A stretch of 64,000 bases of DNA, taken from positions 120,645 to 184,644 of the forward strand of contig NSJX01000049.1 in assembly GCA_002286715.1 (NCBI GenBank), in the 5' to 3' direction. Positions 48,226-60,500 of this stretch are shown in pieces (the stretch's first letter is position 1; each line of letters begins with the position of its first letter). The notes beneath the pieces are model-generated. The model did not search any database, was not told the origin of the DNA, and saw nothing but the letters and a program-made list of their open reading frames with translations. The stretch comes from Dentipellis sp. KUC8613 (taxonomy: Eukaryota > Basidiomycota > Agaricomycetes > Russulales > Hericiaceae). The position numbers were made by a program, and so were the translations under genes.

Positions 48226-49260
48226 ATGATGAACCCTAGTCACAGAGACCGATCTCCATCTCCAGCTTACTACCATCGACCTCGGAATCTGGAATTCATC
48301 GCACGGAAGGATCGCGCAATAATTGGATTGGCTTCAGCTCGAAGGAAGCTTCAAATCAACACATTGAAGAGGATCAGGCTTCAGAAGGAGGAAGGTGAAG
48401 AGGTCAGCACAAAGAAGGATGCAGGGTTATGGGTGAGTGAGGTGCCTTTTCTAGACAACGCATTAGCTCAAGTTAGTAGTATCGCCTGGCGGCATCCGTT
48501 GGAGCCAGTGCCATTGGCGTTGCAAGACGCCAGCTACGCCGGGAAGGGCCGTGGCCCTATCAAAGACACATCCAGGCGGACATCCCTCTCCCATCCAACT
48601 CCAGGACAATCGCTGTCCCGCCGTCATATCTCCCCTACGTCCCCAGAGACATCGTGCGGCGCTTTCGATCTGAGTTCCACATGGATCGCAAAACCGTCGA
48701 CTTCATTCACTACTATCCGGGACCTGCGGCAGAGCTTTCGGACTCCGAGGATATTCCTTTGGAGTCCGAAAATTCGAGCGAAGAAGATGAGAGGGAGTGT
48801 TTGAGCAGGGAGGAGTATGAGGAAGAGCAACTCGATTTCGACACTAATGCCCGCGGGCTTGCTCCTTTCGACAGCTGTCAGGAAGAGCGATCACTCCGTC
48901 ATTTTTTCCCCATTTCCAGACCCACCGCCGTCCTCGACATTGCGTCTGTGCTGTATTGTGAGGTACGAGGCTCTAACGTACACCGTATGTCTCACAGACT
49001 GACGTGAAGGCTCTCCATCTAAGCCTAATTCGGGGGAACAGTCTCAGGCTGGGTCTGATGAAGCAGATGGAGAAGTGACTGCCGTAATAGATCACCTGTG
49101 CAAGTTGGCCGAAGGTCTCGATATCACCGCGGGCAACGGTATGGTACATTCAAGAGAGCAGCTGGAGTACTTCAAATACGGGATGCAGGGTCTGTCACAC
49201 GTTTTCGGGAGGGACTCTTTCAATTCACAGGGAGAGGGGCCCAGTAATGTACAGGGGTAA
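48226..49260 (+). CDS. Element-borne acidic protein, 302 aa, function unknown
   Basis: Exons 48226-48432, 48480-48962 and 49042-49260 join in phase. The first exon starts MMNPSHRDRSPSPAYYHR and has a basic helix ARRKLQINTLKRIRLQKEE. The second reads YRLAASVGASAIGVARRQLR, then VPRDIVRRFRSEFHMDRKTV and an acidic run SEDIPLESENSSEEDERE. The third has TAVIDHLCKLAEGLDITAG and ends GEGPSNVQG-stop. Two CCGCGG motifs lie in the coding sequence, giving NARGL and ITAGN. It heads a series of three plus-strand genes. A longer isoform splicing into downstream DNA cannot be excluded. Family not recognised. Confidence 0.6.
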
Positions 49261-49387
49261 TCTAGTATACAACCTTTGTAGCCGGTCCAAAACAGTGTCT
49301 TACGTAAGAACGGTCTTCCTTGTGCAGAGGAGTCGCGCCTTGGTGATTGCACTTTCCCCATCCCACACACGAATAACTGCTTCAAAT

Positions 49388-50047
49388 ATGCCTCGCACCA
49401 AGAATGTGGCCAGACATCCCCTTGCTCGTGGAGGCAGTAGGCGGAGGCAATCCTCGGCAGCAAGGATGTCTGTTTCCGTTCGTCCAAGAGCGTTTGAACC
49501 GGAGAGGGATGACAGCCCCGAAGACGAAGAAGAACACCTGCAGAGAACGGAGGCAGAGAGGTTAGAGGTAAGACCACGTTTACCGACAAATATTTCATGT
49601 ATACTCATTACTGTATAGCACTGGGTCAAGGTTTACTCATTCGCGACTGAGGAAGGGAGCTAGAATGACATCTTTGAGCAGGAACACCGGAAGCAGGTGA
49701 TGGCAGCAAGCTACTCGGACAGCTCTGATACCCGAGGCACCCTGGCATGTCTTCAACATTGTGCAAGGCAAGAGCTCAAAGATGCTTTGCGCGACGCTGG
49801 CAGGGAGGGAGAAGGATTATCTCGATACAAGGAGGTAGAGTCATGCCTATGCATATTATGGTGTTTTTGTCTCATAGACAGGGCGTAGATTCAAGACGAC
49901 GTTGTGGATTCCCCACCCCCATCCGAGCACCACTCCGACGTTGATGAAGACGAGGATTCCGATCATTGCTCAGAAGACTGGTCGGCGAAAGCCATGGACA
50001 ACGAGGAGGCGGACTGGGAAAGCGAGGACGATTTGCCACTTGAGTGA
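49388..50047 (+). CDS. Element-borne small acidic protein, 163 aa
   Basis: Exons 49388-49567, 49682-49834 and 49889-50047 join in phase to 163 aa. The N-terminus MPRTKNVARHPLARGGSRRR is basic, followed by acidic DDSPEDEEEHLQRTEAERLE, a central EHRKQVMAASYSDSSDTRG, and a very acidic end with HHSDVDEDEDSDHCSEDW and ESEDDLPLE-stop. The bipolar charge suggests a histone- or nucleic-acid-interacting protein, which is an inference. Only 127 bp separate it from the gene before it and 40 bp from the gene after it. Confidence 0.55.
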
Positions 50048-50087
50048 TGTCTTCTATCTCCTACATCTACCACCCGTAACTAAGGCT

Positions 50088-50965
50088 ATGTCTAGACGAC
50101 CATTCCCTGAGAGTCGCGGTCGTCTTTCCGACAAGGTCTTAGACTGCATAGTTTGGCGTATCGAACAGGGCCTTCAGACTATCGGGGAGCCTGGAACGCA
50201 TAGATGGAACTTCTGGGAGGCCTGTTTGCATCACGAAATGGTGCGTATATCTTTTCGTGAAGAGCGCAACGGTGCTCGGGATCCGCCTATTGCCGTGAAG
50301 GTCATTTACCATTCTTTGGCACGATGCCCGCGGGTATCCAGTTCTGTCGAGGAATGGCCGCGGCCAACGGTTCCTCCCTTTTTCACTGGGTGGATTCTAT
50401 CTTACTGTTCCTATCACAGGCATCTGCTTCTCTTGTCATAGGTTTGGGACTGTTGGCTGGGCAACGACCCTACATTCCTTATCGCCTGCACGCGCTGGAC
50501 CACAATCTCATGTACTTGAGTGAGTCGTGGCTCCAGGGAGCTACTGCATACGAGGATTACAAGAAAGGGTTTGATGTCGCCAAACCCGATTTTACCTTCG
50601 CTGCCACCGAATGGTGGCTGACTCCCGATCCCCTTCCCTCTCTGAAAATGACGCCTGAAATCGTCAATGAAACGATGACTTGCGTCATCGAGATAGTGGA
50701 GAGCGTGCGTTGGTATCTTGAATGCATCCTCCTGAACTTGCTCACCATGTCTTAGAGGAGAATGGAGGATCCCATTTATCAACATCTCCATCAAATCATC
50801 ACAACCATAGACCGGCATCGTGACGAGAAGACGGCACGCGCAAGATCCCTGTACAAGGAATGGTGGGAACTTGAGTTGAAAAGGGGGAAGGTTCAGCAGC
50901 TTCTTGATGATGAGTTTGGTGGATCAAAGCGACAACAAGAAAGAGGAACGCAGACAGACTCCTAA
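50088..50965 (+). CDS. Element-borne 241-aa protein with C-terminal coiled coil
   Basis: Exons 50088-50240, 50342-50704 and 50756-50965 join in phase. It starts MSRRPFPESRGRLSDKVLD, continues GEPGTHRWNFWEACLHHEM, and exon 2 has FCRGMAAANGSSLFHW then ASLVIGLGLLAGQRPYIPY, YEDYKKGFDVAKPDFTFAA and TPEIVNETMTCVIEIVES. Exon 3 is a charged helix (DRHRDEKTARARSLYKEWWE) ending ERGTQTDS-stop. The acceptor of intron 1 lies immediately downstream of a CCCGCGGG palindrome copy, and a second copy encodes MAAAN. It converges on the transposase gene, whose stop is only 28 bp away. Family not recognised. Confidence 0.6.
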
Positions 50966-50992
50966 AATTGTATCTATTGCCCGCGGTCTATG

Positions 50993-53900
50993 TTACAAAT
51001 TGTATTCGTCCCCTTCCTCTCCCGGAAGTCCCCACCGAAGCATGCTGTCCTCTCCAATGGTCTCGATAAATGCCTTTCTTGCGTCACCAGCAAATTGCCT
51101 CCACATCGCCTCCTGCCTTCTTGCATAGGCCTGGTGGCCAATAAAATTGTTCCTTTGAGATTGCTCGGCTCTACGGCACCAGAGCTCCGCGGAATTCTCA
51201 AAGCTCGCAATCGTCCACTGCATTTCAAATGGCAGCACAACCATCTGCTCACACCATCTGTTATATCGGGCCTTTGTTCGAAGCCAAGTCACTCGGTAAA
51301 CTAATCCGTTACAATGAGTTTGGAGTGCGGAGTCGTGAACTAGCAATACGTACAATCACGTAGCCATTCACCCTGATCCTGAATATCATGGATGTCCGTT
51401 GACCAGATCCAGGATCAATTTGCGTCTCTATTCCCGCGGGCATGCAGGTCCACCAGGGCCGTCTCCACCCGCATGTCCGCGGGAACCAACAGCCGATATT
51501 TTGCCAGTGTTGTCGGATCCGCGCCTAGACGTATCAGGGAGAATCGAGCTTTAGTATATATGCGAGCTTGCTGCTGAACGCTGTTCTCGACTTGATTCAA
51601 AGCCCGCCATGCTTTCTGCATCTCTGCTTGGGATTTCGCTGGACGTATGTCCACCCGGTAAGTAGTAGCTTTGTGGGCCAGCGCCATCCGGAGGTTCTCC
51701 AATGCGTCGTTAGCCTGTCCCTTTCGGAGGGAGATTTCGTCCGCTACTGCGTCTCCGAGATCTGCATCCTCTCTCCATTTCTTCCCGAAGCTTGAGGGGA
51801 GCGGGAGCTGCTGGTTCTCAATCTGTATACGTTGGCCGCGGGCATAACCATTCCCGTCTCCGCGGGCATATCCAGGTCCGTCCCCGTGGTACGGCTGGAC
51901 CCCCTCTACATCATCACCAGTCACCTCATCAAACTCTGAGCCCTGGAAGCCGTCGTACCCCAATATGCTTTCGGAAATTTCAGATGTTATCCCGATGGCC
52001 TCAGACATGGATCGGCTAAGGGCATCTATCCTCGTCTTCAGGCGCCAACGGCGATCAGTCAGATCATTTTTCTCTGCTGTAGAAGGCGACTTTCCTAGTC
52101 GACGGACATATGCGGCTAGCAGAAGTCTTTCAAAGAAATTAGCAGAGACATGACGCTCTTGTTACTGTATGACTTACTGTGCCTCTTGGATCTTCATACC
52201 CGCGGCTATCCAGGAAGCCCGCCCAGTCATTTCCCCAGCCATTTCTTCCTTTTCATTCAGTTCCAGTAGTATTTGGGCTCTGCTGGGAGCTTATAAAACC
52301 GGAAATGTTATAAGATAATTCGGCAGCAGTGTCGGAAACGAAAGCCTCACGTTTAATTCCCATAGAGTTGTATATAAGCATCCCGTCTCTATCTTCCTCT
52401 CGATTTTGCAATGCTTCGATCTCCTGCGTACTCCAGGACTCAGCGTCCTCCGGACGAGTTGCATGTTGGACACGTCGCCACTCCTCTTCTGCGGCGGCTA
52501 AACCTAGCTTCCCTTCACGATACTTTCTCTTCAGCGTCGAGGCTATAGATGATGAGCATTTTCCTGTCTGAATCAGACCCTATTGACTTACTCGATTTCA
52601 CTTTCTTCTTCCAGTTGGAATCTGAAATGTGGCTGTCCAAGTTCTCTCGCCTATGAGAGACAGTCATCCCCCCCGTACTCCTTGCGGCGCCGTTCAAATC
52701 GGACCATAAGGTTTCAATGACCTCTCCATTGATCTGCCGCCCACCAATCATGTAAGTGGGGGAGAATTTCGGGATGCATCCGTCGACGTGGCCATGAACA
52801 TGAAACAATCCGATTGCATGACGAATGGTCAGCTCGTCAGGTACATTCCTCAAATACTTTCCCTCCAGCAACCTCTTGAGAAAGTGGACTCCGTATTGGC
52901 ATATGATGTCATAGAGTATGACCGCGTCTTCAATTCCCTCCATCCGATAACAGAAGGCGCTGTTATAAGCAAAGTCCATGTACATTTGTCTGGCATTTGT
53001 CAATTATGGAATAAGAGAGATCCATTGACAAACTGCTCACTGCTCTGAGACCAGAAAGTTAACAACTGATGCTGGGAAAAAGAACCCGTGAGAGCAGGAA
53101 ACCGCCCCTACTCCGGTAAAATGGGCATTGCGACGTCCCTTCTTGTTCTGGTCCGCGGCTTTATGTCAATTACAGGTAGCTCTCTGAAAAGATCGTTGGT
53201 TAGAGCTTCTATGTCATAACAGACACAATATATCTTAACAAATGAGTAGGAGGATCCCTTTCGAGATGATTCATCTGAAGTTGCCGCTAGAGGTATGGCC
53301 GCGGGCATCATCCGCGGCCATAGGATGCCCGCGGCAATAGAATGCCTGGGGCATCAGGATGCCCCAGGCAATATGATGCCCGCGGCGATACGATGCCCGC
53401 GGCCATACCATTCGGCTTGCAAATTCAAAGGGATAGATATTTACTCACATCACCTGTCTTTGGATCATATCGAGTCATCGCGTCTGCCACGTGCTTCCTG
53501 TATACTTCTTCATTTGACATGTATCCTTGACCATCGCTGAGAGCCACGTCATTTTCTGGTTTCTTCATCGGTCCCATGGTCAGCTTCATGTTGCCATCTC
53601 CATTGAAGAACCGATAATATATCCACCTATCGTGAATTAGAATTGAAGAAAACCGACGGCGCGTAGTACGAACCTTCGGGGATCCCGATTTTCCTTCCAG
53701 TTCTCCGGGAGATTATGGGTTGGCTGAGGACATGTGGGGCAAAACGAGGGTGTTGCAAGGGATCCTGGGGAGTCCTCATAGTCTTCGTATCCATCTCCAG
53801 CCCATTTACGAGCCTTCAAGTCAGCCCATTGACGGGATACCCTCAATAGCTCTCGGTATCGATTCTGGCATATGAAGCGTTTAGTTGAGGAGCAGACGAA

Positions 53901-55032
53901 ACAGTTAAGGAGAATATCTTACGGGAACAGCATGAGGAAAGGCATTGCTTGTTCTACGCCGAATGAGGAGATAGTAATGGTAAGCCGTCATTTTGCATTC
54001 GACGTTTGCAAGGTAAAATTCATCCAGAGCACGAAACGAGAAAGCCGTACGAGGAGCTTTGAATGAACTTGGAAGCAGACCAATATCAAACAGTTGCATT
54101 GCATGTGTCTTCGCCGTTTGGCAAGTGCACCAGACTACATTCAGCTGGTGAGCACCTGATGAGTTGATCAAAAGAAGTAGAGGATTTCCGTCTCTATCAC
54201 AGGAGCTCTCTGGTGCAAAGCTTGTAAAGAAGTGTAGCTCGTCGGGATTTGAAGTCTCATTCTCTGGTTCGTCAGCCAATTCCGCCTCCTCCTCAGCCAG
54301 GTCGTAGTATTGCCCGCGGGAATCATTTTCATTCGAGGATGAGGATGTTGGGTTCTCTGGAGTGACCGCAGATGCGCATGGGCACGGATTGCCCCCATGG
54401 CCCAAGTGAAGCTTCAGCCCAGCATCCCGTAGCCAAGCAGGCCCATAGAAGTCTCCTTGCCACTTCTCAACTCGATGAAATGGAAGATGGCAATGGCGAT
54501 CCACACAGCAAACGTCGCATTCGACAGGCTGACCAAGGCAGTCCTTGCATCTCCAAAGAGCAGGGCGTTCGAGACAGCCAGGACAAATTTCCGTAGTGGG
54601 TGCCTTCTCCGAATCCAATAGTCGGTGGAGAAACTCGCCTCGAAGATGAAGCCACTGGTGTAGATAATCGTGCTGCCCCTAGAACAACGTCAGGGACGCA
54701 GGTATAGCAAAGAAAACAGCTTGACATACAAGCGATTGAGCACCATGAGTATTCTCATCAGACAAGAGGCGCTCGTCAATGCTCTGAGTCCCGAGAAACT
54801 CTCTAACAGAGTCCCCGCGGGCATTCTTGACTTTTGACTTTCCGGCCTTCCGCAAAGACCGCCTCTCATCGGTAACATCCTTTTCGATGTACCGGACACC
54901 ACGAGTAGTTGTTTTTTCGATCCATTCGATTTGACGGGACCGCCTAGCCGGATTGTCCCCGACCTTTCCGTAGCGTTCTAGATGCCCGCCTTTGAGCCTC
55001 TTGATCCTTGGTCTGGGAGGGGAACGAGTCAT
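50993..55032 (-). CDS. KDZ (Kyakuja-Dileera-Zisupton) transposase with CxC2 cysteine cluster
   Basis: A DDE-type DNA transposase predicted to cut and insert the element. From the ATG at 55032 (MTRSPPRPRIKRLKGGHL): DYLHQWLHLRGEFLHRLLD, the cysteine cluster ICPGCLERPALWRCKDC with DVCCVDRHCHLPFHRVEKW (54460-54600), AFSFRALDEFYLANVECKM, the KDZ core CPTCPQPTHNLPENW (about 53700-53745), FNGDGNMKLTMGPMK and LSDGQGYMSNEEVYRKH, NKKGRRNAHFTGVGAVSC (about 53100-53150), SEQ spliced to QMYMDFAYNSAF, YDIICQYGVHFL, VIETLWSDLNGAARSTGGM and HRRENLD, then a coiled-coil C-terminus ending GLPGEEGDEYNL-stop. Candidate acidic catalytic residues are kept. Exon structure between about 53150 and 53450, where a nested palindrome lies, is unresolved; the rest looks open. 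Confidence 0.85.
53294..53410. repeat. Nested palindrome cluster inside the transposase gene
   Basis: About 115 bp with five CCGCGG sites. The outer 18 bp at each end are perfect reverse complements (GGTATGGCCGCGGGCATC and its mirror). The centre is an independent palindrome in which TGCCTGGGGCAT faces ATGCCCCAGGCA. Units of about 17 bp (ATGCCCGCGGC plus a short A/T-rich spacer) appear in both orientations. It probably lies in an intron. Confidence 0.85.
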
Positions 55033-55298
55033 TGCTGCTGTTGTTAGATGGTAGAGAAACGATAAGTTTCGAGTCCAAGAGTCGTGGTATGCCGTCGTCT
55101 TGAGAAAGCGCCTGAAGACTTCTGATTCTCCGACGTGTCCCGACACCTCGTCCCTTGAACACCATGTGGCATGATGACCGCGGCCTCGTGGTCGGCACGT
55201 GAGAGACTGAGATGACGAGAAATTAGATTAGTCACAGGAGTATCTTACAAGACTAAGAGAAAGGATAGGGAATAGATGAAAGCTAAGGTATTATCTGA

Positions 55299-56636
55299 TT
55301 ATGTTGGGACAGTAGTGGGAGGAGAACAGTAAAGATTTATGTACTGTGTTCGGTACATCCAGCCCGGTGATTTCTTTCGAAGGAGTTCATGGATAGAATC
55401 TCGCATGAAGAACGCGTAGCATATTCGCTCACCATCGAAATCCGGGACCTCATGCTCCACAAAGCTACCACAGAGAGCTATCAAGGTTCCAGGTGGGTAG
55501 GCGAGATACACCCCAAGTTTCCGAAGCCCGAATATCGCGGCAGTGTACGGCCCCACGGAACAGACAACATCATACCATGGCGATCGAGTATGACCGTCGA
55601 TATGAGGCTTCGTGCGCCGATTGACAATGACTTGTATCCCGTTGAAGATGGATACCCACTCCATAATGACCGGGTAGAAGTCTGGTTGGCCGCGGAGATC
55701 GCGTATGACCTCAAATCCGGCTTCGTAGAGGGCGGGGTGCATAACGATCATGCATGCGTTGATGATCGCGCATGTCTCCGTGATTTTTCGGAGACAGAGT
55801 CTACCTTCTTGTCTCTTATTCGTTGGCTTGAGTGAGGCGGAGATCTCAGGTTTGAATTGCGGTCCCTATGCCTCTCGTCAGCGAAGAAACGCGGCAGGAA
55901 CACGACGATTCCACGTTACCTTGTGTCCAGCTTGATACCAAGCGGGCGAGAGGGTTACGATACCACGAAAATCTTTGCTCTTCTCCGCAGAGAGAAACTG
56001 CGACGGGTCGTCCCGGCCAATAGTCTTCCCAGAGCGGTGCTTCTGGGGTGAGCCCACCACAAGCATTGGCTGCAAGAGTCTTGCAGCCTCTTCCAGATCT
56101 CGCTATTCGAAGAACTCGTAAGAGCGCAAATCCATAAGCATTACAATCTTCGATTTTATGACTTACCTGCCATTCCTCTGAGAGGACTGCTGGAAGGTGC
56201 CAGGCCAAAATCACCTCATGAATGTCCACCACAACACAAGGCAGCTCCCTGACTTCCTGGTCCTCCAGAGCCGGATATTTCAAGGCGAAGGTTTCGCTAT
56301 CCTTCCCTTGTTTGCCCGAGGCATACCTCTCAGCGTCCCAATCAACTTTCACTACAGTTTTCGTGAGGATAAGACAAAAATGAATAGCCGGGTGGTCGCA
56401 CCTGGATTATGGACTGCTATTGCCATCTGGTCAACGGCGACATCGAGGTCCATGATGATTTCCGTTCGCAATTCCATGGGACGCGGGATGTCGGGCGGAG
56501 GTGACTTTCCGGATTTCTCAGCCGCGGTCTGCTCCAACCGGTTGTAAAATCTGTCCCGAACGTAGCGGGACATGAGTGGAACCAAACCGCATATTTTATA
56601 GGTTTCTTCGCAGTGGAGGGAGGGATCTATGGACAT
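55299..56636 (-). CDS. TET/JBP-type 2-oxoglutarate/Fe(II) dioxygenase
   Basis: The family oxidises thymine or 5-methylcytosine in DNA; fungal members oxidise 5mC. Start MSIDPSLHCEETYKICGL at 56636 (an in-frame ATG at 56810 is an alternative). The segments join in phase: MAIAVHNPV with KVDWDAERYASG, HLPAVLSEEWQ, FRGIVTLSPAWYQAGHK with GPQFKPEISASLKPT. The last exon carries the catalytic core: FNGIQVIVNRRTKPHIDGHT with the iron-binding H-x-D, WYDVVCSVGPYTAAIFG, YPPGTLIALCGSFVEHEV with the distal His, and FDGERICYAFFMRDSIHELL with the 2-oxoglutarate-binding Arg. All ligands are present, so the enzyme should be active. It ends SPPTTVPT-stop at 55299, 266 bp upstream of the transposase start on the same strand. 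Confidence 0.88.
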
Positions 56637-56810
56637 TTTACTGTGAATTAGTGTGTGGTTTTGACCGCGTTTTGACGCGAAACCGAAGACGATTCTCGAC
56701 TTGCACTCTGCAGCAGTCGTCGATCTCTGCAGTAGTTGATATTGCCGTTGAACACCGGCCAGAACTGCTGATGAAGAGCGCCGGCAATCACCGACGATGC
56801 CAACCATCAT

Positions 56811-57507
56811 GATGGTTGCCAGCAACGCCACCCATCAAGGCACACCTTCAGGGGTATCAGCGAAGCCTAAGACCGCATGTCACCGGCCCCACTGACGAGT
56901 GTTGCGAACTGCTCAATCGTAGACGGATACAAGACTGTTCGTCTCTATTGTTCTTGGGATCGGGTCTGCAGTGAGGAAGGATAGTTGAGGTGAGGGTTGG
57001 ATTGTATCTCACGACGTGCAATATTAACTAGTGATGGGGCCTGGAGCCAGGCTGATGTTCTGATCAAGCCGAAGCACGAGGAAGGGACAGATCCCATCAC
57101 GACCCGATTGCGCTTCCGGCAACCTGATGGAAAGCCTAGCTTTTGGCTTCCATCACTTTCATTCGGAATGATGTTCAGTAGTCAACTTCAGTGTCAGACA
57201 ATTGTCGTTGGCTGCAGTGAGTCTGAGGACATGCATAGATCGAAATGTCCAATTCGTATTCAGTGACCATAGCCCTCTGCGAGATTGTGAGTTGCGAGGG
57301 ATATGGCTTCAAAGACAGCTGACGCTCTTGCTTTTATTCATATCTATCTCCGGCTGACCATCTGAGCCAGGCCTGGTATGACTGAGATGGCAACCGGGCT
57401 AAGGCAAGGATCCAAGAAAGTATTGGTAGGGGTTAATACCAATTTTCCTTTCGTTGCGTCCCACCATACAGTACATCGCGTCTCCCGCTCCAGAATTATC
57501 TTCGACA
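56811..57507. promoter_or_regulatory. Divergent promoter region of the dioxygenase and the cargo gene
   Basis: About 0.7 kb lies between the minus-strand dioxygenase (from its earlier possible start) and the plus-strand gene at 57508. No TATA box is clear. The right edge carries a CCCGCGG palindrome at the start codon. Confidence 0.4.
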
Positions 57508-60500
57508 ATGCCCGCGGCCACTGATAACGTCGACACACCGCTTGAAGACCGGAGAATCTCTGTTGCCACTATAGAGGCGATACTCTCTCCAAAGCTCGCT
57601 ACCTGGAAGGACGGTGATAGTCCAAAACGGAACTTGTTGGTGAAAGACTGTGTCCGGCAGATACGAACTCGAGATGGGTCTTATTGGGATCCATGGGAGG
57701 AGGGTATGGGGGTCTTGATCAAGGTACGTCCTAGGACCATCTCTTCGTCATGTCCACTAACAAGTATGATAAATCGCCTGCGCTGTTCAGAAAATTACCA
57801 ACTGGTTCCGGAATCATTCACGCGAGAGACCGTCTGCACCCAAGATGTCCCTCCTCCGTCGTCCTGACTGGCGAGTTGTACTGGGAGAGACACGGAAACA
57901 GGAGCTATACCAACTCCTTGAGGATGAGTACGACATCAAGGTCGGAGACCCCGGTTGGATCAAATTCTATCAGAAGGCCATCACGTTGTTCGGCGAGAGG
58001 AATCCAGAGGTCAAGATGGAATGCATGGAGGAAGCGAAGACCTGGAAGAAAGCCATCCCAGATGAGATAAAGAAATCGTACGCCCTCGAGTTCTTGTCAT
58101 GTCTATAGTATCTGACCTGAAAACACGAAGTCGTGCTCAAGACAATGCCCGACGGCTCTGCCACGCATTCGCCGCGGCCATGCATGACAATCTGGGAGTT
58201 GAGCTTTTCATGAGGATCGGCTTCGTTGATGCAGATGACGAGGTCGTCGGCGCGGTGTACGTTGTGTACAGCAGCTCATTTATTTGTTCAGTACTTAGTC
58301 CTTCTGTCTCATTCAGAATCGACAAGGCAGGGGAGTTCAATGGATGTCAGTCTTTCCGAAAGGCTTACCCAGCCGCCGAGAATTGCGGGTGTGAAGAATA
58401 TTGGCGTGACTATCTTTGTTGTATGTGGAGTAAGTCGTTTCACTGATACCATAGTACCATCTTGACACGTGGTCGGATAGAGGCAAAGAATGCTGCCGAG
58501 GGACTACGAAAGCAGGAACCCGACGTCATCTTTGAATACGATACCACGGGATGGCCTATAATGCCTAATTTGCAGACGTTGCTCAACTCACAGCTTCTGA
58601 CCAGAAAGAAGTTCCTCAGAAAATTTGTTCAAGCCCACTATGGTGCGTGTTTCAATTAATTCTGCTCCATCGTGTTCTTAGCTGCAATCTTAGACATCGC
58701 ACGAGAGGGAGAAGGTGTCGCTGTGCCTTGGAACGAGGTTTGGCAACCTGATTCCGCCTTCTTTGACGTCGATATATATCTACCAAACGATTACGACTGG
58801 TCTGATAACAAAGCAGACCCTGCGAAAATAAAGACAGCTCATTTGGAGAAGATTTTTCGTCATTGGGACGCTCGACAAGCTTCAGGGCTTCGGACGTTTC
58901 AATTCAAGAATGTCAGACTAAACTCTAAAGGCGGAACAGGGGAACTGCGTCCCGCATGGGACAAACCCCTGGAGTCCTCTTCTGCCATTGCTCAAACATC
59001 TCGTCAGAGGGGCCGCCGTGCTGGTGCAGGCCGGGCGAATCAGCAAGCACGTGGGCGACGAGGAGGCAATGCCCGCGGGCAATCCGCGGTAGCTCGAACG
59101 CAAACCAATGAGTCGGATGAAGAAGAGGTTCAGGTTCCGCATGGTGCGGAAGAGGACATACCGGATATTGATGAGGACGACCTCCGAGATATTGACGCAG
59201 AATTCGATGAAGACCCGGACAAGCAGGACGAGGAAGAAGAAGACGACAACGGCGGGATGGAAGGCCACAACGACGAGGAGCACTACGATGAGCTCGAAAG
59301 GCTTCTGGGTGGGACTGCGTCCCTCTATTCCTCTCCCTCGCAACCAAGGCTTCCTTGCGACGTCCCTGCAAGCTCAGACGCGAGGCTGAAGTTCTTGTCA
59401 GGATTTTGTGGGGGAGATGAGGTTTTTGACAGCCTCCTTGCCGCGTTCTCTTCTTTGAAGGTGAATTGCTATGCGTTTTGTAACCCGCTTGGCCCATACT
59501 TATGGTCTACGGCAGGCTATTCCCGGGACTCGAGCTCCAGGAGGATTCAAGTTGCCCTCAGAGTGGGCTGAAGAATTTGCGGGTTGGGCCTACGATGAAC
59601 AGTATCTCCCTCCCAGTTTTCATACCCGTGCGCGTCTTTCTGAAATCAACGACTGGCTATCGGAAGATCCCTGGGTCAACCCAAAGACAGGAGGTTTACG
59701 AGACAAGACGTCTCTGGAACAACTTCTTTTATTCCTTGCTTATATGATCCATGATGCGAACGCAAAGTGGGCTGCGTTGGAAGACGACGAAGAAGCAGGT
59801 GGCATAGGGCTCCTACCCTATATAGTCGGAAGCGACGTCGAAGAAGATGAAGTCGAACAGCACATTCACCCGGCAATCGTTCGATTTACTAGTCGGATTG
59901 TCCGGAACGATCACCATACGAGCCTCGGATCATCAAGTACTGCGCCCAGCTTGCCTTCTGCTGGTGTAGGGAGGAATGCATCTTCACCGGGAAATTTGTC
60001 ATTAATGCCCGCGGCTACTAGAGAGGCCCAGCCATCGCATACCTTTCTTCCCCCAATACCCGCGGGTATTCCTGCAGAGCAGACTTTCAATGCCTCTGGC
60101 CGATCCATATCGGCTGTCAGTGGTCCCTCTATGTCTTTTCCGACTGGTGATTCTGGACACCAAAATATGGACTTTGCCGGCTATCAACTCGTCAATGGAG
60201 GAGGGCCTTATCTCCGAACTCCACAGCCCTGGCAAGCGTCTCAGTTCCAAGCGTCTCAGTTCCCAGGTCTTGGTGTGCAACCACAGTTAGAATTACAAGC
60301 CCTTCATGCCCCCTCTTCGTATCAAGGGCTCCCAGAAAGCTCTCAGATTCATGGAAGTATGGCGTACCTTCGCCCCGGCCCATCCCAGTACCAAGGAAGT
60401 CCTGTCTTCGATCAGAACACACCAGTCCTCCCCCACACACAAGATGGCGGCGATCAAATGGACCCTATTCAGTGGATACTGTCTCATCCCTCCTTTATGT

